The notes under the pieces are model-generated. The model did no database searches, was not told where the DNA came from, and saw only the letters and a program-made list of their open reading frames with translations. The position numbers were made by a program, and so were the translations under genes. Below, one piece after another: positions 1 through 6,361 of a stretch of DNA of 7,401 bases. The DNA comes from an uncultured Collinsella sp. (GTDB lineage Bacteria > Actinomycetota > Coriobacteriia > Coriobacteriales > Coriobacteriaceae), in assembly GCA_900552295.1 (NCBI GenBank), contig URZB01000074.1:1-7401 (forward strand), written 5' to 3'. How positions within the stretch are numbered: position 1 is the stretch's first letter; each line of letters opens with the position of its first letter.

Positions 1-48
1 CGAGATGTAGCTCCGTCTCGTGGGCTCGGAGATGTGTATAAGAGACAG
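1..48. other. Illumina Nextera i7 adapter with index (artefact, not genome)
   Basis: Bases 15-48 match the Nextera read-2 adapter and end with the 19-base Tn5 mosaic end AGATGTGTATAAGAGACAG at 30-48. Bases 1-6 (CGAGAT) match the end of the Illumina P7 sequence. Bases 7-14 (GTAGCTCC) sit where the i7 index belongs; read in sequencing orientation this is GGAGCTAC, which I recall as a standard Nextera XT index. This is untrimmed library sequence, and the genome begins at 49. Confidence 0.97.
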
Positions 49-348
49 CTGCGTAGCAGCAGAGAACGCCTGGGCGGCCGTCGTGTAGTCGCCCACGGCG
101 GCGAGTGCCTTGCCGCGGTTGGTGAGCAGCGCGCCGCGCTTGCCGTAGGTGCCGTCATTGAGGGCAGCGGCGTAGGCCTCGGCGGCCTCGGCATACATGC
201 CCAGGTGCATCAAGGCGTTGCCACGAAGGTGATCGGCCTCGCCCATAATCTCATCGGGAGTTTTTGCCGCCCCAAGCATCTGGGCTGCAGCGGAAAAATC
301 ACCCGCGCGGTAAGCGGCGCGGCCCTGTTGGATCAGCTGGCTATTCAA
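49..348 (-). CDS. Tetratricopeptide-repeat protein, N-terminal 100 residues (3' end cut by adapter)
   Basis: The minus strand is open from a TTG start at 346-348 down to the adapter junction, giving exactly 100 codons. The sequence is alanine-rich and shows about three TPR units, near residues 4-28, 38-64 and 72-98. Each has the helix-turn-helix signature, for example HLGMYAEAAEAY and AVGDYTTAAQAF. TPR arrays are protein-protein interaction scaffolds, so a specific function cannot be named. No signal peptide is seen at the N-terminus, so the visible part looks cytoplasmic. The TTG start is chosen because AAGGGGA lies 5 bases upstream and no better start is near. The gene begins 11 bases after the cyclophilin stop codon, so the two are probably co-transcribed and translationally coupled. 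The true C-terminus lies outside the window. Confidence 0.8.
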
Positions 349-353
349 GGAAG

Positions 354-360
354 TCCCCTT
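354..360 (-). promoter_or_regulatory. Ribosome binding site deciding the TTG start of the TPR gene
   Basis: On the minus strand AAGGGGA overlaps the last base of the cyclophilin TAA stop and lies 5 bases before the TTG at 348. It supports a non-ATG start and coupling to the upstream gene. Confidence 0.6.
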
Positions 361-902
361 TACTCGTGAACGATCTCGACATGGACGATCTCGTCGCCGG
401 CACGCAGCTGCGAAATCACATCGAGACCCTCGACCGTGGTACCAAAGACGGTGTAACCGGAATCGAGGTTATGCTGGGCGCCCAGGCAGAAGTAGAACTG
501 CGAACCCGCGGAATCGGGGTCCATGGAGCGTGCCATGGCAAGGGCACCATCGACATGGCTGTTGCGCGGATTGGTGGCAAACTCGCCCTTGATGCAGTAG
601 CCGGGGCCACCGGTACCGGGCATGCCGTCGGGGCCCTCAAGACCAGCGGCGACGTCGGCGCCGGACATATCGCGGGTATTGGGGTCGCCGCCCTGGATGA
701 CAAAACCGGGCACATAGCGATGGAACTTAAGGCCATCATAGAAGCCCATCGTGGAAAGCTCGCAGAAGTTCGCGACATGAATGGGAGCGCCCTCGCCGTC
801 AAACTTGACCTTGATGGTACCCTTCGACGTCTCGATAACGGCGCACTCGTCGCCGGCAAGCTGATACTCGGGCGTGTAGAGCTCTTTCTTAAAACCAAAC
901 AT
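360..902 (-). CDS. Cyclophilin-type peptidyl-prolyl cis-trans isomerase
   Basis: The 180-residue product is a single cyclophilin domain, which catalyses cis-trans isomerisation of X-Pro peptide bonds and assists protein folding. Recognisable motifs are FHRYVPGFVIQGGDP at residues 60-74, including the catalytic-type Arg62 and the Phe67/Gln70 pocket residues, then AMARSMDPDSAGSQFYF at 122-138 and GYTVFG at 149-154. The human CypA Trp121 position appears to be Asn and His126 appears to be Tyr; the Tyr change is common in bacterial cyclophilins. There is no signal peptide or membrane segment, so it should be cytoplasmic. Length is normal for the short bacterial forms. The ATG start has AGGAAGGA 5 bases upstream. 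A promoter with an extended -10 lies about 40 bases upstream, and the TPR gene follows after 11 bases. Confidence 0.95.
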   Translation of the reverse strand: MFGFKKELYTPEYQLAGDECAVIETSKGTIKVKFDGEGAPIHVANFCELSTMGFYDGLKFHRYVPGFVIQGGDPNTRDMSGADVAAGLEGPDGMPGTGGPGYCIKGEFATNPRNSHVDGALAMARSMDPDSAGSQFYFCLGAQHNLDSGYTVFGTTVEGLDVISQLRAGDEIVHVEIVHE

Positions 903-941
903 GTGGTTCCTTCCTCGTGCGTTTAAAGCATATTTGTACGA

Positions 942-971
942 ATTGTAGCAATAAGCATGCGCTTACATCAA
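942..971 (-). promoter_or_regulatory. Probable sigma-70-type promoter for the cyclophilin-TPR unit
   Basis: On the minus strand, TTGATG (966-971) and TACAAT (942-947) are separated by 18 bases. The -10 is preceded by TGC, which makes it an extended -10 element. A start near 935 would give a leader of about 33 bases to the cyclophilin ATG. It lies in the 101-base gap between the zinc-ribbon gene and the cyclophilin gene, where I see no intrinsic terminator. Confidence 0.6.
952..965. repeat. Perfect inverted repeat inside the promoter spacer, possible operator
   Basis: TAAGC (952-956) and GCTTA (961-965) flank the 4 bases ATGC. The repeat lies wholly between the -35 and -10 elements of the cyclophilin promoter. 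That position is typical of repressor operators, but the arms are only 5 bases long and no regulator gene is adjacent. A chance palindrome is possible. Confidence 0.3.
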
Positions 972-1003
972 TTGCGCACGTAGGTTATGCCGACTATGGC
1001 GAA

Positions 1004-2152
1004 CTAATTTTGGGAACGCTGCTGCGGCTTCCAGGAGCCCACATTGGCGTCGTACTGGTTCAGCGCGCTGTTGCCGCCCTGTGCGATGGGAGCCAGGATC
1101 TCGCTTTGGTGGGAACTCATCGACTCGCCATCGGGAATGGCCAGCGAGATGTCCCAACTCTGGCAGATCACGTCGACACGCTCGTACATCCACTCGGCAA
1201 GCTGCTTTAAGTGGGCGATGTCATCCGCATAGACCGTATCGTCCTGGTACTTAAGGTTGTTGAGCTCATCTTGCGTCTTTTTGATCTGGTCGCGCAGGGC
1301 GTAGGCACTCTGCGACAGCTCCTGACGGGTGGACAGTGGCGTTCGAAGATAACCATTGTTAAAAGAATCGATGACCTCGCCGATCTGGTCCTCGTCACCG
1401 TAGGACACGATGGTCTGATACAGACCGTCGAGCCTGGTATAGAGCTGATCATCGGTCAGCACGGTTTCTTCCTGGACCACCTCGGCAGAATCGTCTTGCT
1501 TGGTATCGTCCTCAGTCGCCTCGCCCTTTTGGCGCGTGGGGAAGGTCGTCTGCGCGGCCTGGCCAAACTGGTCATAGAAGCCAGGCATGACACCCATGGG
1601 ATCGGCCGTCACGAACCAATAGGCACCGCCGCAAACGACGGCAAGGACCGCGATGACGATGAGCGGCTTGGGGATATGACGCTTGTGCTTGTGATAGGCG
1701 TCCTCGTCGGGATGCACCTTGCGCTTGGGTTTTTGAGCATCGTCATGCAGGGAAACGGGCGTGGGAATATCGACCTTGGGGATACCGAAATCCCTATCGA
1801 AAGCCGGAAGCACGCAGGTCTCGTTAGGATCGGCGGCGTCCGAAAGCACCGCGGCAGCCGAGGCGGGCGCATGAGGCACCTCGGTATCGATCTGCTCTTG
1901 CGTTAGGCGCGGAAAGCCCGCCGTGCGGCCCGCTGCCAGGTCGGATGCGGCCGCGTCCTCGGAGAGGATACCCGGAGCGGGGCGTCCGCATTTGGGACAC
2001 GTACGATCATGCGGAGAAAGACGGGCACCGCAGCCCTCGCAGAACACGAACTCGGTGTGCTCGGGGCCATCGCCCGGACCCACATAGGCGTTGCAGTAGG
2101 GGCAGAACGAGGCGCCGTCCTCGATAGTCTTAAGGCAATGCGGGCAGATCAC
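1004..2152 (-). CDS. Membrane-anchored double zinc-ribbon protein of unknown function
   Basis: From the GTG at 2152 the product has 382 residues. The N-terminus carries two four-cysteine zinc ribbons: CPHC/CPYC with cysteines 3, 6, 17 and 20, and CEGC/CPKC with cysteines 38, 41, 52 and 55. An acidic, proline-rich linker and a basic stretch (KHKRHIPKP) follow. A single hydrophobic helix lies at about 163-181, then a mostly helical C-terminal part of about 200 residues. By the positive-inside rule the ribbons face the cytoplasm and the C-terminal part the outside. The longer reading frame from a TTG at 2182 has no Shine-Dalgarno; GTG 2152 has AGAGGA just upstream and gives the usual MICPHC beginning. 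Such ribbon-plus-one-helix proteins are frequent in actinobacteria and firmicutes but lack an assigned role. It lies 103 bases downstream of the ATPase gene and may share its transcript. Confidence 0.85.
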   Translation of the reverse strand: MICPHCLKTIEDGASFCPYCNAYVGPGDGPEHTEFVFCEGCGARLSPHDRTCPKCGRPAPGILSEDAAASDLAAGRTAGFPRLTQEQIDTEVPHAPASAAAVLSDAADPNETCVLPAFDRDFGIPKVDIPTPVSLHDDAQKPKRKVHPDEDAYHKHKRHIPKPLIVIAVLAVVCGGAYWFVTADPMGVMPGFYDQFGQAAQTTFPTRQKGEATEDDTKQDDSAEVVQEETVLTDDQLYTRLDGLYQTIVSYGDEDQIGEVIDSFNNGYLRTPLSTRQELSQSAYALRDQIKKTQDELNNLKYQDDTVYADDIAHLKQLAEWMYERVDVICQSWDISLAIPDGESMSSHQSEILAPIAQGGNSALNQYDANVGSWKPQQRSQN

Positions 2153-2156
2153 GGCA

Positions 2157-2162
2157 TCCTCT
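2157..2162 (-). promoter_or_regulatory. Ribosome binding site selecting GTG 2152 for the zinc-ribbon gene
   Basis: AGAGGA on the minus strand lies 4 bases before the GTG at 2152, within a purine run AAAAGAGGA. No comparable site precedes the in-frame TTG 30 bases further upstream. Confidence 0.6.
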
Positions 2163-2192
2163 TTTCGAAGCAATTCAAACAATCGAGGTTAG

Positions 2193-2201
2193 AGCATAAC
2201 A
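2193..2201 (-). promoter_or_regulatory. Weak candidate extended -10 promoter for the zinc-ribbon gene
   Basis: TGTTATGCT on the minus strand fits an extended -10 (TGnTATnnT). No good -35 lies at the usual distance; TTGCTC is 20 bases away. A start near 2186 would give a leader of about 34 bases to GTG 2152 and would leave the TTG at 2182 almost without a leader. Read-through from the ATPase gene is an equally good explanation. Confidence 0.25.
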
Positions 2202-2255
2202 TCGCCACGGCCCCACAGGAGCAAGGCACCAATTCAACATCGGCAGGGCGCGTAG

Positions 2256-4979
2256 TTACTTCTTCTTTTTGCTTGGCATCGAGACTTTGATGCCTTGGGC
2301 GGACTTGGTCACGCGAGAGCGCTTGGCTCCGGTACTCTTCTTTTTCTTGGGCTGGGCCTGGGCCACGCCCTCGAGTGCGCGGGCCTCGGCCTCGCGAGCG
2401 GTGCGATCTTCGCGGCGCTGCGCCATGTCGGCGGCGACGCGCTTGGCAAAACGTTCGGCCGTCGAGCCCGTCGAGCTCACCTTGCCGCCACCGCGACCCA
2501 GGCGGACGCGCACACCGCGGCCAAAACCAGTTGCGGCATGACGACGACGCGGCTTGAGCGAATCCATCATCGTGGCGAGCTTAAAGAACACCGAGCAGGT
2601 AAAGACCACGATAACAGCCAAGATAACCATCTGGCCCATCGACAGGTTGGCAATAGACAGCAGCTCCGGGAATCCGATAACGCCCACCAGGATGCCGGCG
2701 ACTACAAACACAAAGAGCACCACACGTAAGGGCGTGAGAGGCTGCGAGATGCGCCAGATTAGGCTGACGCTCGCCGCGCACGACGTAAGCAGGCACATCG
2801 TAGACAGCGTGAGCTGGCTAAAGCCAAACACGCGCGCCACAAAGATGTCGAGCGCCGCAGCCAAAATGACCGCAATCGACGCCGGCAGTGCACGCTTGAG
2901 TACGTTGCTCAAAAACGCACCCTTCACACGAGCATTGTTGGGCTCCAGGCCCAACACAAAGCCCGGCGCGCCGATGCAGAAGAAGTTAATGAGCGTCATC
3001 TGGATGGGCTCGAAGGGGTACGGCGGCAGCGCGATACACAGCGCCGCCAGGCCCATCGAGAACAGCGTCTTGGTCAGGAACAGTGAGGCCGAACGCTGCA
3101 GGTTGTTGATGGAGCGACGGCCCTCGGCCACCACGGCGGGCATCGAGGCAAAATCGTTGTCGACGAGTACGATTTCGGCCACATTACGCGCGGCATCGGA
3201 GCCGGCCGCCATGGCGACGGAGCAGTCGGCCTCCTTGAGCGCCAGCACGTCGTTGACGCCGTCGCCCGTCATGGCCACGGTGTGCTCGCGGCGCTTGAGC
3301 GCCTGCACGAGCTCGCGCTTCTGCTGCGGGGTCACACGACCAAAGACATGGTAGCGGTCCACTGCGGCATCGAGCTTGGCCGGCGTATCGAGCGTCGTGG
3401 CGTCCACATAAGCGTCCGCCCCCGGCACGCCCACCACGCGCGCGATCGACGACACCGTACGCGGGTCGTCGCCGCTGATCACGTTGAGGGTCACGCCCTG
3501 CTCGTTAAAGTAGCCGATGGTCTCGGCCGCCGAGGTACGAATCTCGTCGCGGATGGTCACAAATCCCACGGGCTCGGCCTCGCCCACCATATCCCCATCG
3601 GGCGTAAAGCCGTCCACGCGCGCCACCACGAGCACGCGGCAGGTATCGGCAAGCTCGGCGACACGGTTCTCGACCTGGGCAAACGCACGATCAGAGAGCA
3701 CAAATTGCGCGGCGCCCATTACGTAGGAGCCCTGCGCAAACGACGCGCCGCTCCATTTTTTAGACGACGAGAATGGAATGACCGACAGCGGCTCGGACAC
3801 CTCGACCGGGCGATCGGCGTAATAGTTGAGCAGCGCCTGGCAGGTCTCGTTGGCATCGGCCGAAGTCGCACGTGCCACGTTAGCCAGCGCAAAATCGAGC
3901 ACCGTGGTATCGACGGGAACAGCCGCCTCGTCCGAGCCGGCGTCTAGGCTCACGCCCTCAACCGGCAGCGGATACGTGCCCTCGACCTCCATGCGGCCCG
4001 ACGTGATGGTGCCCGTCTTGTCCAGGCACAGCACGTCGACGCGAGCGAGCGTCTCGATGCAGTAGAGCTGCTGCGCCAGCACCTTGCGGCGGGCCAGGCG
4101 CACCGTGGCGATGGCGAGCACCGACGAGGTCAGCAGCACCAGGCCTTGCGGGATCATGCCCAGCAGGGCGCCCACCGTGGACAACAGCGCCGACGAAGGC
4201 ACATGACCGGCCAACAGCTCGGAGAAGCACCACGAAAGCGCGCTATCGCCCGGGGTTCCCGCGGCATCCCACAGCTCGCTCACACTCGAGGCAAACAACG
4301 CCAAACCGAGCGGGATCATGATGATGCTCGCAAAGCGCACGATGGCGTTAAGCGCGTTCATAATCTCGGAATTGGCCTTTCTGACGTACTTGGCCTCGTT
4401 ATTAATTTTGGCCACGTAGTTGTCGGCGCCGACATGGATCACGCGGGCACGCAGCAGGCCCGAGTCGATAAAGCTGCCGCTCATGAGCTCGGAACCGGGC
4501 TGTTTCTTGATAAGGTCGCTCTCGCCCGTCAGTAGGCTCTCGTTCACGAGCGCCTCGCCCGAAACCACCACGGCGTCAGCGGGAATCTGGTCGCCGCGCC
4601 CCAGGCGGATAATGTCGTCGAGCACGATCTGGTCCAAGTCGAGCTCCACCTCGGCACCGTCGCGCACCGCGATGGCCTTCTTGGAGGTCAGCAGCGTGAG
4701 CTTATCGACCATCTTCTTGGAACGCATGGACTGGATGACGCCAATAGCGGTATTGAGGAACACCACGAACAGGAACGTCAGGTTCTTAAACGAACCGGTC
4801 AAAATGACCAGGAACGCCAAGATCACGTTGATCAAATTGAACAGCGTGCAGAGGTTCTCGATGATGAGCTCTTTGACCGACTTGGTCTTGTGCTCCATGT
4901 TGCGGTTGATCTTACCGGCGGCGATGCGCTCCTCGACCTCGGCGGTCGAGAGTCCGCGCTCGATATCCGTTGCTGCCAT
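2256..4979 (-). CDS. CtpE-like P-type cation-transporting ATPase with lysine-rich C-terminal tail
   Basis: The 907-residue membrane pump couples ATP hydrolysis to cation transport. Signatures in order are the actuator loop TGES at 151-154, the phosphorylated aspartate D320 in DKTGT, a nucleotide-binding region with KKWSG near 408, and the hinge TGDGVND at 571-577. Hydrophobic segments group as M1-M2 (about 42-85), M3-M4 (about 212-295) and six further helices (about 630-805). The order and wording resemble mycobacterial CtpE, which is linked to calcium uptake, but the substrate here is not certain. Two departures are seen: the M4 motif is PQGL (Q278) instead of PEGL, and the usual GAPE motif reads GAAQ near 423. 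The last 95 or so residues form a basic tail ending in four lysines. No N-terminal metal-binding domain is present. ATG 4979 is preferred because GGGA lies 6 bases upstream; in-frame starts at 4991 (ATG) and 4994 (GTG) lack a site. Confidence 0.93.
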   Translation of the reverse strand: MAATDIERGLSTAEVEERIAAGKINRNMEHKTKSVKELIIENLCTLFNLINVILAFLVILTGSFKNLTFLFVVFLNTAIGVIQSMRSKKMVDKLTLLTSKKAIAVRDGAEVELDLDQIVLDDIIRLGRGDQIPADAVVVSGEALVNESLLTGESDLIKKQPGSELMSGSFIDSGLLRARVIHVGADNYVAKINNEAKYVRKANSEIMNALNAIVRFASIIMIPLGLALFASSVSELWDAAGTPGDSALSWCFSELLAGHVPSSALLSTVGALLGMIPQGLVLLTSSVLAIATVRLARRKVLAQQLYCIETLARVDVLCLDKTGTITSGRMEVEGTYPLPVEGVSLDAGSDEAAVPVDTTVLDFALANVARATSADANETCQALLNYYADRPVEVSEPLSVIPFSSSKKWSGASFAQGSYVMGAAQFVLSDRAFAQVENRVAELADTCRVLVVARVDGFTPDGDMVGEAEPVGFVTIRDEIRTSAAETIGYFNEQGVTLNVISGDDPRTVSSIARVVGVPGADAYVDATTLDTPAKLDAAVDRYHVFGRVTPQQKRELVQALKRREHTVAMTGDGVNDVLALKEADCSVAMAAGSDAARNVAEIVLVDNDFASMPAVVAEGRRSINNLQRSASLFLTKTLFSMGLAALCIALPPYPFEPIQMTLINFFCIGAPGFVLGLEPNNARVKGAFLSNVLKRALPASIAVILAAALDIFVARVFGFSQLTLSTMCLLTSCAASVSLIWRISQPLTPLRVVLFVFVVAGILVGVIGFPELLSIANLSMGQMVILAVIVVFTCSVFFKLATMMDSLKPRRRHAATGFGRGVRVRLGRGGGKVSSTGSTAERFAKRVAADMAQRREDRTAREAEARALEGVAQAQPKKKKSTGAKRSRVTKSAQGIKVSMPSKKKK

Positions 4980-5010
4980 ACCACGTCCCATCACGTCGCG
5001 TCGGTATAAG

Positions 5011-5043
5011 AAAAACCGCCCGGACCATGCGAGGTTCGGACGG
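5011..5043 (-). terminator. Intrinsic terminator downstream of tRNA-Arg
   Basis: On the minus strand CCGTCCGAACC (5033-5043) pairs with GGTCCGGGCGG (5016-5026) around a 6-base loop. The 11-pair stem has one G-T wobble and one mismatch, and TTTTT follows (5011-5015). It begins 12 bases past the tRNA CCA end and separates the tRNA from the ATPase gene, whose start is 31 bases further on. Confidence 0.85.
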
Positions 5044-5055
5044 TCTTACGTTCGA

Positions 5056-5132
5056 TGGTGCCCCATGTTGGATTCGAACCAACGGCCTTCTGCTCCGGAG
5101 GCAGACGCTCTAATCCCCTGAGCTAATAGGGC
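5056..5132 (-). tRNA. tRNA-Arg (anticodon CCG)
   Basis: The 77-base gene folds into a complete cloverleaf. The acceptor stem GCCCTAT/ATGGGGC has one G-T pair, the D-stem is GCTC/GAGC, the anticodon stem is TCTGC/GCAGA around loop CTCCGGA, and the T-arm is GTTGG-TTCGAAT-CCAAC. Loop positions 34-36 read CCG, which decodes the arginine codon CGG. The discriminator base is A and the 3' CCA is encoded in the DNA. It is a single tRNA gene with its own promoter and terminator. The CGG codon is useful in a high-GC genome. Confidence 0.97.
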
Positions 5133-5143
5133 CAACGTTTGGC

Positions 5144-5173
5144 ATTATACCCAAGTGCACCACGGGCTATCAA
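5144..5173 (-). promoter_or_regulatory. Promoter of tRNA-Arg(CCG)
   Basis: On the minus strand a -35 TTGATA (5168-5173, five of six consensus bases) and a perfect -10 TATAAT (5144-5149) are separated by 18 bases. Transcription should begin near 5137, about 5 bases before the mature tRNA 5' end. An A/T-rich stretch just upstream (5171-5190) could act as an UP element. Confidence 0.85.
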
Positions 5174-5252
5174 AATAAAAGAAAAAGCTTTGCAATTCCG
5201 AGGAAGACGCGGCGCAACGGCCCACTTTAGAAGGCAAAAGCGAGTCAGATAG

Positions 5253-5258
5253 TATAAA
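5253..5258 (+). promoter_or_regulatory. Candidate -10 element for the aroF operon
   Basis: TATAAA lies 79 bases before the aroF ATG and upstream of the leader hairpin. No convincing -35 is found 16-18 bases upstream, so this assignment is weak. TATATA at 5272-5277 is an alternative, but its start point would fall inside the hairpin. Confidence 0.35.
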
Positions 5259-5278
5259 CTCTCATGCACCATATATAC

Positions 5279-5303
5279 ACGGCTCGCGATGCGGGCCGTT
5301 TTT
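5279..5303 (+). terminator. Intrinsic terminator hairpin in the aroF leader, probable attenuator
   Basis: ACGGCTCGC (5279-5287) pairs with GCGGGCCGT (5291-5299) in a 9-pair stem with one G-T wobble and a 3-base loop. T residues run to 5303. On the minus strand the stem is not followed by T residues, so it acts on plus-strand transcripts. No plus-strand gene lies upstream between the tRNA and aroF, so its likely role is to limit transcription into aroF, which starts 34 bases later. Confidence 0.6.
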
Positions 5304-5324
5304 GCAAGGGTTATCCATCGAGGT

Positions 5325-5330
5325 GAGAGG
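5325..5330 (+). promoter_or_regulatory. Ribosome binding site fixing the aroF start at 5337
   Basis: GAGAGG lies 6 bases before the ATG at 5337. The longer frame from ATG 5289 would begin inside the terminator hairpin and add 16 residues not expected in the enzyme family. Confidence 0.7.
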
Positions 5331-5336
5331 CACACC

Positions 5337-6359
5337 ATGATTGCTATTTTAAAGCAGAGCGCCAGCGACGAGGCCGTCAGCCATATCGTCAGCTGGATTG
5401 AGAAAAAGGGCCTGAAGACCGATGTCTCGCGCGGCGAGAATGAAACGATTATCGGCCTGGTGGGCGACACGACCAAGATCGACCCGTTCCTGCTCGAGTC
5501 CATGGACGTCGTCGAGCGCGTGCAGCGCGTCTCCGAGCCGTTCAAGCGTGCCAACCGCAAGTTCCACCCCGAGGACTCCGTCATCGACTGCGGCCACGGC
5601 GTCAAAATCGGCGGTGACCAGTTCCAGGTCATCGCCGGCCCCTGCTCCGTCGAGGGCGAGAACCTCATCCGCATCGCCCGCCGCGTGAAGACCGCCGGCG
5701 CCACGATGCTGCGCGGCGGTGCCTACAAGCCCCGCACCTCCCCGTACGCCTACCAGGGCATGGGTCCCGCCGGCCTCGACCTGCTGTGCGAGGCGTCTGC
5801 CGAGCTCGACATGCCGATCGTCACCGAGATCATGGACCCGCGCGACGTGCAGGTCTTCTTGGACAAGAAGATTGACGTCATGCAGATCGGCGCCCGCAAC
5901 GCCCAGAACTTCCCCCTGCTCAAGGAGGTCGGCAAGACTCAGACCCCGATTCTGCTCAAGCGCGGCATGTCCGGCACGATCGATGAGCTGCTTATGGCCG
6001 CCGAGTACATCATGAGCGAGGGCAACGACAACGTCATCCTGTGTGAGCGCGGCATCCGCACCTTCGAGACCCGCACCCGCAATACCTTCGACCTCAACGC
6101 CGTGCCGGTGCTGCACCACCTGTCGCACCTGCCCGTTGTCGCCGACCCCAGCCACGCCACCGGCTACACCCGCTATGTTGAGCCCATGGCGCTCGCCGCG
6201 ACCGCCTGCGGTGCCAACGGCCTGGAGATCGAGGTCCACGACGAGCCGAGCCGCGCCTGGTCCGACGGCGCCCAGGCCCTCACCCCCGATCAGTTCGACG
6301 ACACCATGCGCCGCATCCGAGCCATCCGCGAGGTTGTCTGCCAAGGAACCGTGGAGTAG
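5337..6359 (+). CDS. aroF: 3-deoxy-7-phosphoheptulonate (DAHP) synthase, type I-beta
   Basis: This 340-residue cytoplasmic enzyme condenses phosphoenolpyruvate and erythrose 4-phosphate to DAHP, the first step of the shikimate pathway. Residues 1 to about 70 form a small ferredoxin-like domain; in the Thermotoga maritima enzyme the equivalent domain mediates feedback inhibition by tyrosine and phenylalanine. The TIM barrel follows with AGPCSVE (100-106), [11 protein letters not shown] (127-137), IGARNAQNF (184-192), LLKRG (206-210), CERGIRTFE (236-244) and DPSH (270-273). The metal ligands known in T. maritima (Cys102, His272, Glu298, Asp309) correspond to Cys103, His273, Glu299 and Asp310 here. 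Codon use is strongly biased to C-ending codons, which suggests good expression. It heads an operon with tyrA and a probable aroB, and a leader hairpin precedes it. The symbol aroF follows common usage; some databases use aroG or aroA(G). Confidence 0.96.
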   Translation: MIAILKQSASDEAVSHIVSWIEKKGLKTDVSRGENETIIGLVGDTTKIDPFLLESMDVVERVQRVSEPFKRANRKFHPEDSVIDCGHGVKIGGDQFQVIAGPCSVEGENLIRIARRVKTAGATMLRGGAYKPRTSPYAYQGMGPAGLDLLCEASAELDMPIVTEIMDPRDVQVFLDKKIDVMQIGARNAQNFPLLKEVGKTQTPILLKRGMSGTIDELLMAAEYIMSEGNDNVILCERGIRTFETRTRNTFDLNAVPVLHHLSHLPVVADPSHATGYTRYVEPMALAATACGANGLEIEVHDEPSRAWSDGAQALTPDQFDDTMRRIRAIREVVCQGTVE

Positions 6360-6361
6360 CC

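Noticed and set aside
264..926. Plus-strand frame (220 codons) antisense to the cyclophilin gene
   Set aside because: The minus strand encodes an unmistakable cyclophilin with a Shine-Dalgarno and promoter; the plus frame has no recognisable domain.
1211..1906. Plus-strand frame (231 codons) antisense to the zinc-ribbon gene
   Set aside because: It has no family resemblance and no ribosome binding site, whereas the opposite strand has clear CxxC ribbons and a membrane helix.
5056..5132. tRNA gene as an integration site of a mobile element
   Set aside because: No integrase, no repeated tRNA 3' end elsewhere in the window, and both flanks are ordinary core genes.
5174..5336. T-box riboswitch in front of aroF
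   Set aside because: I could not find the conserved T-box sequence or a stem I with a specifier loop, and the likely leader is too short.
5289..5336. N-terminal extension of AroF from ATG 5289
   Set aside because: That ATG lies in the terminator loop and has no ribosome binding site; ATG 5337 has one and fits the known family N-terminus.
5349..6344. Long minus-strand frame (331 codons) antisense to aroF
   Set aside because: It lies entirely within a well-identified gene with strong C-ending codon bias, which creates open frames on the other strand. Its product is low-complexity Gly/Ala/Val/Asp-rich with no recognisable motif.
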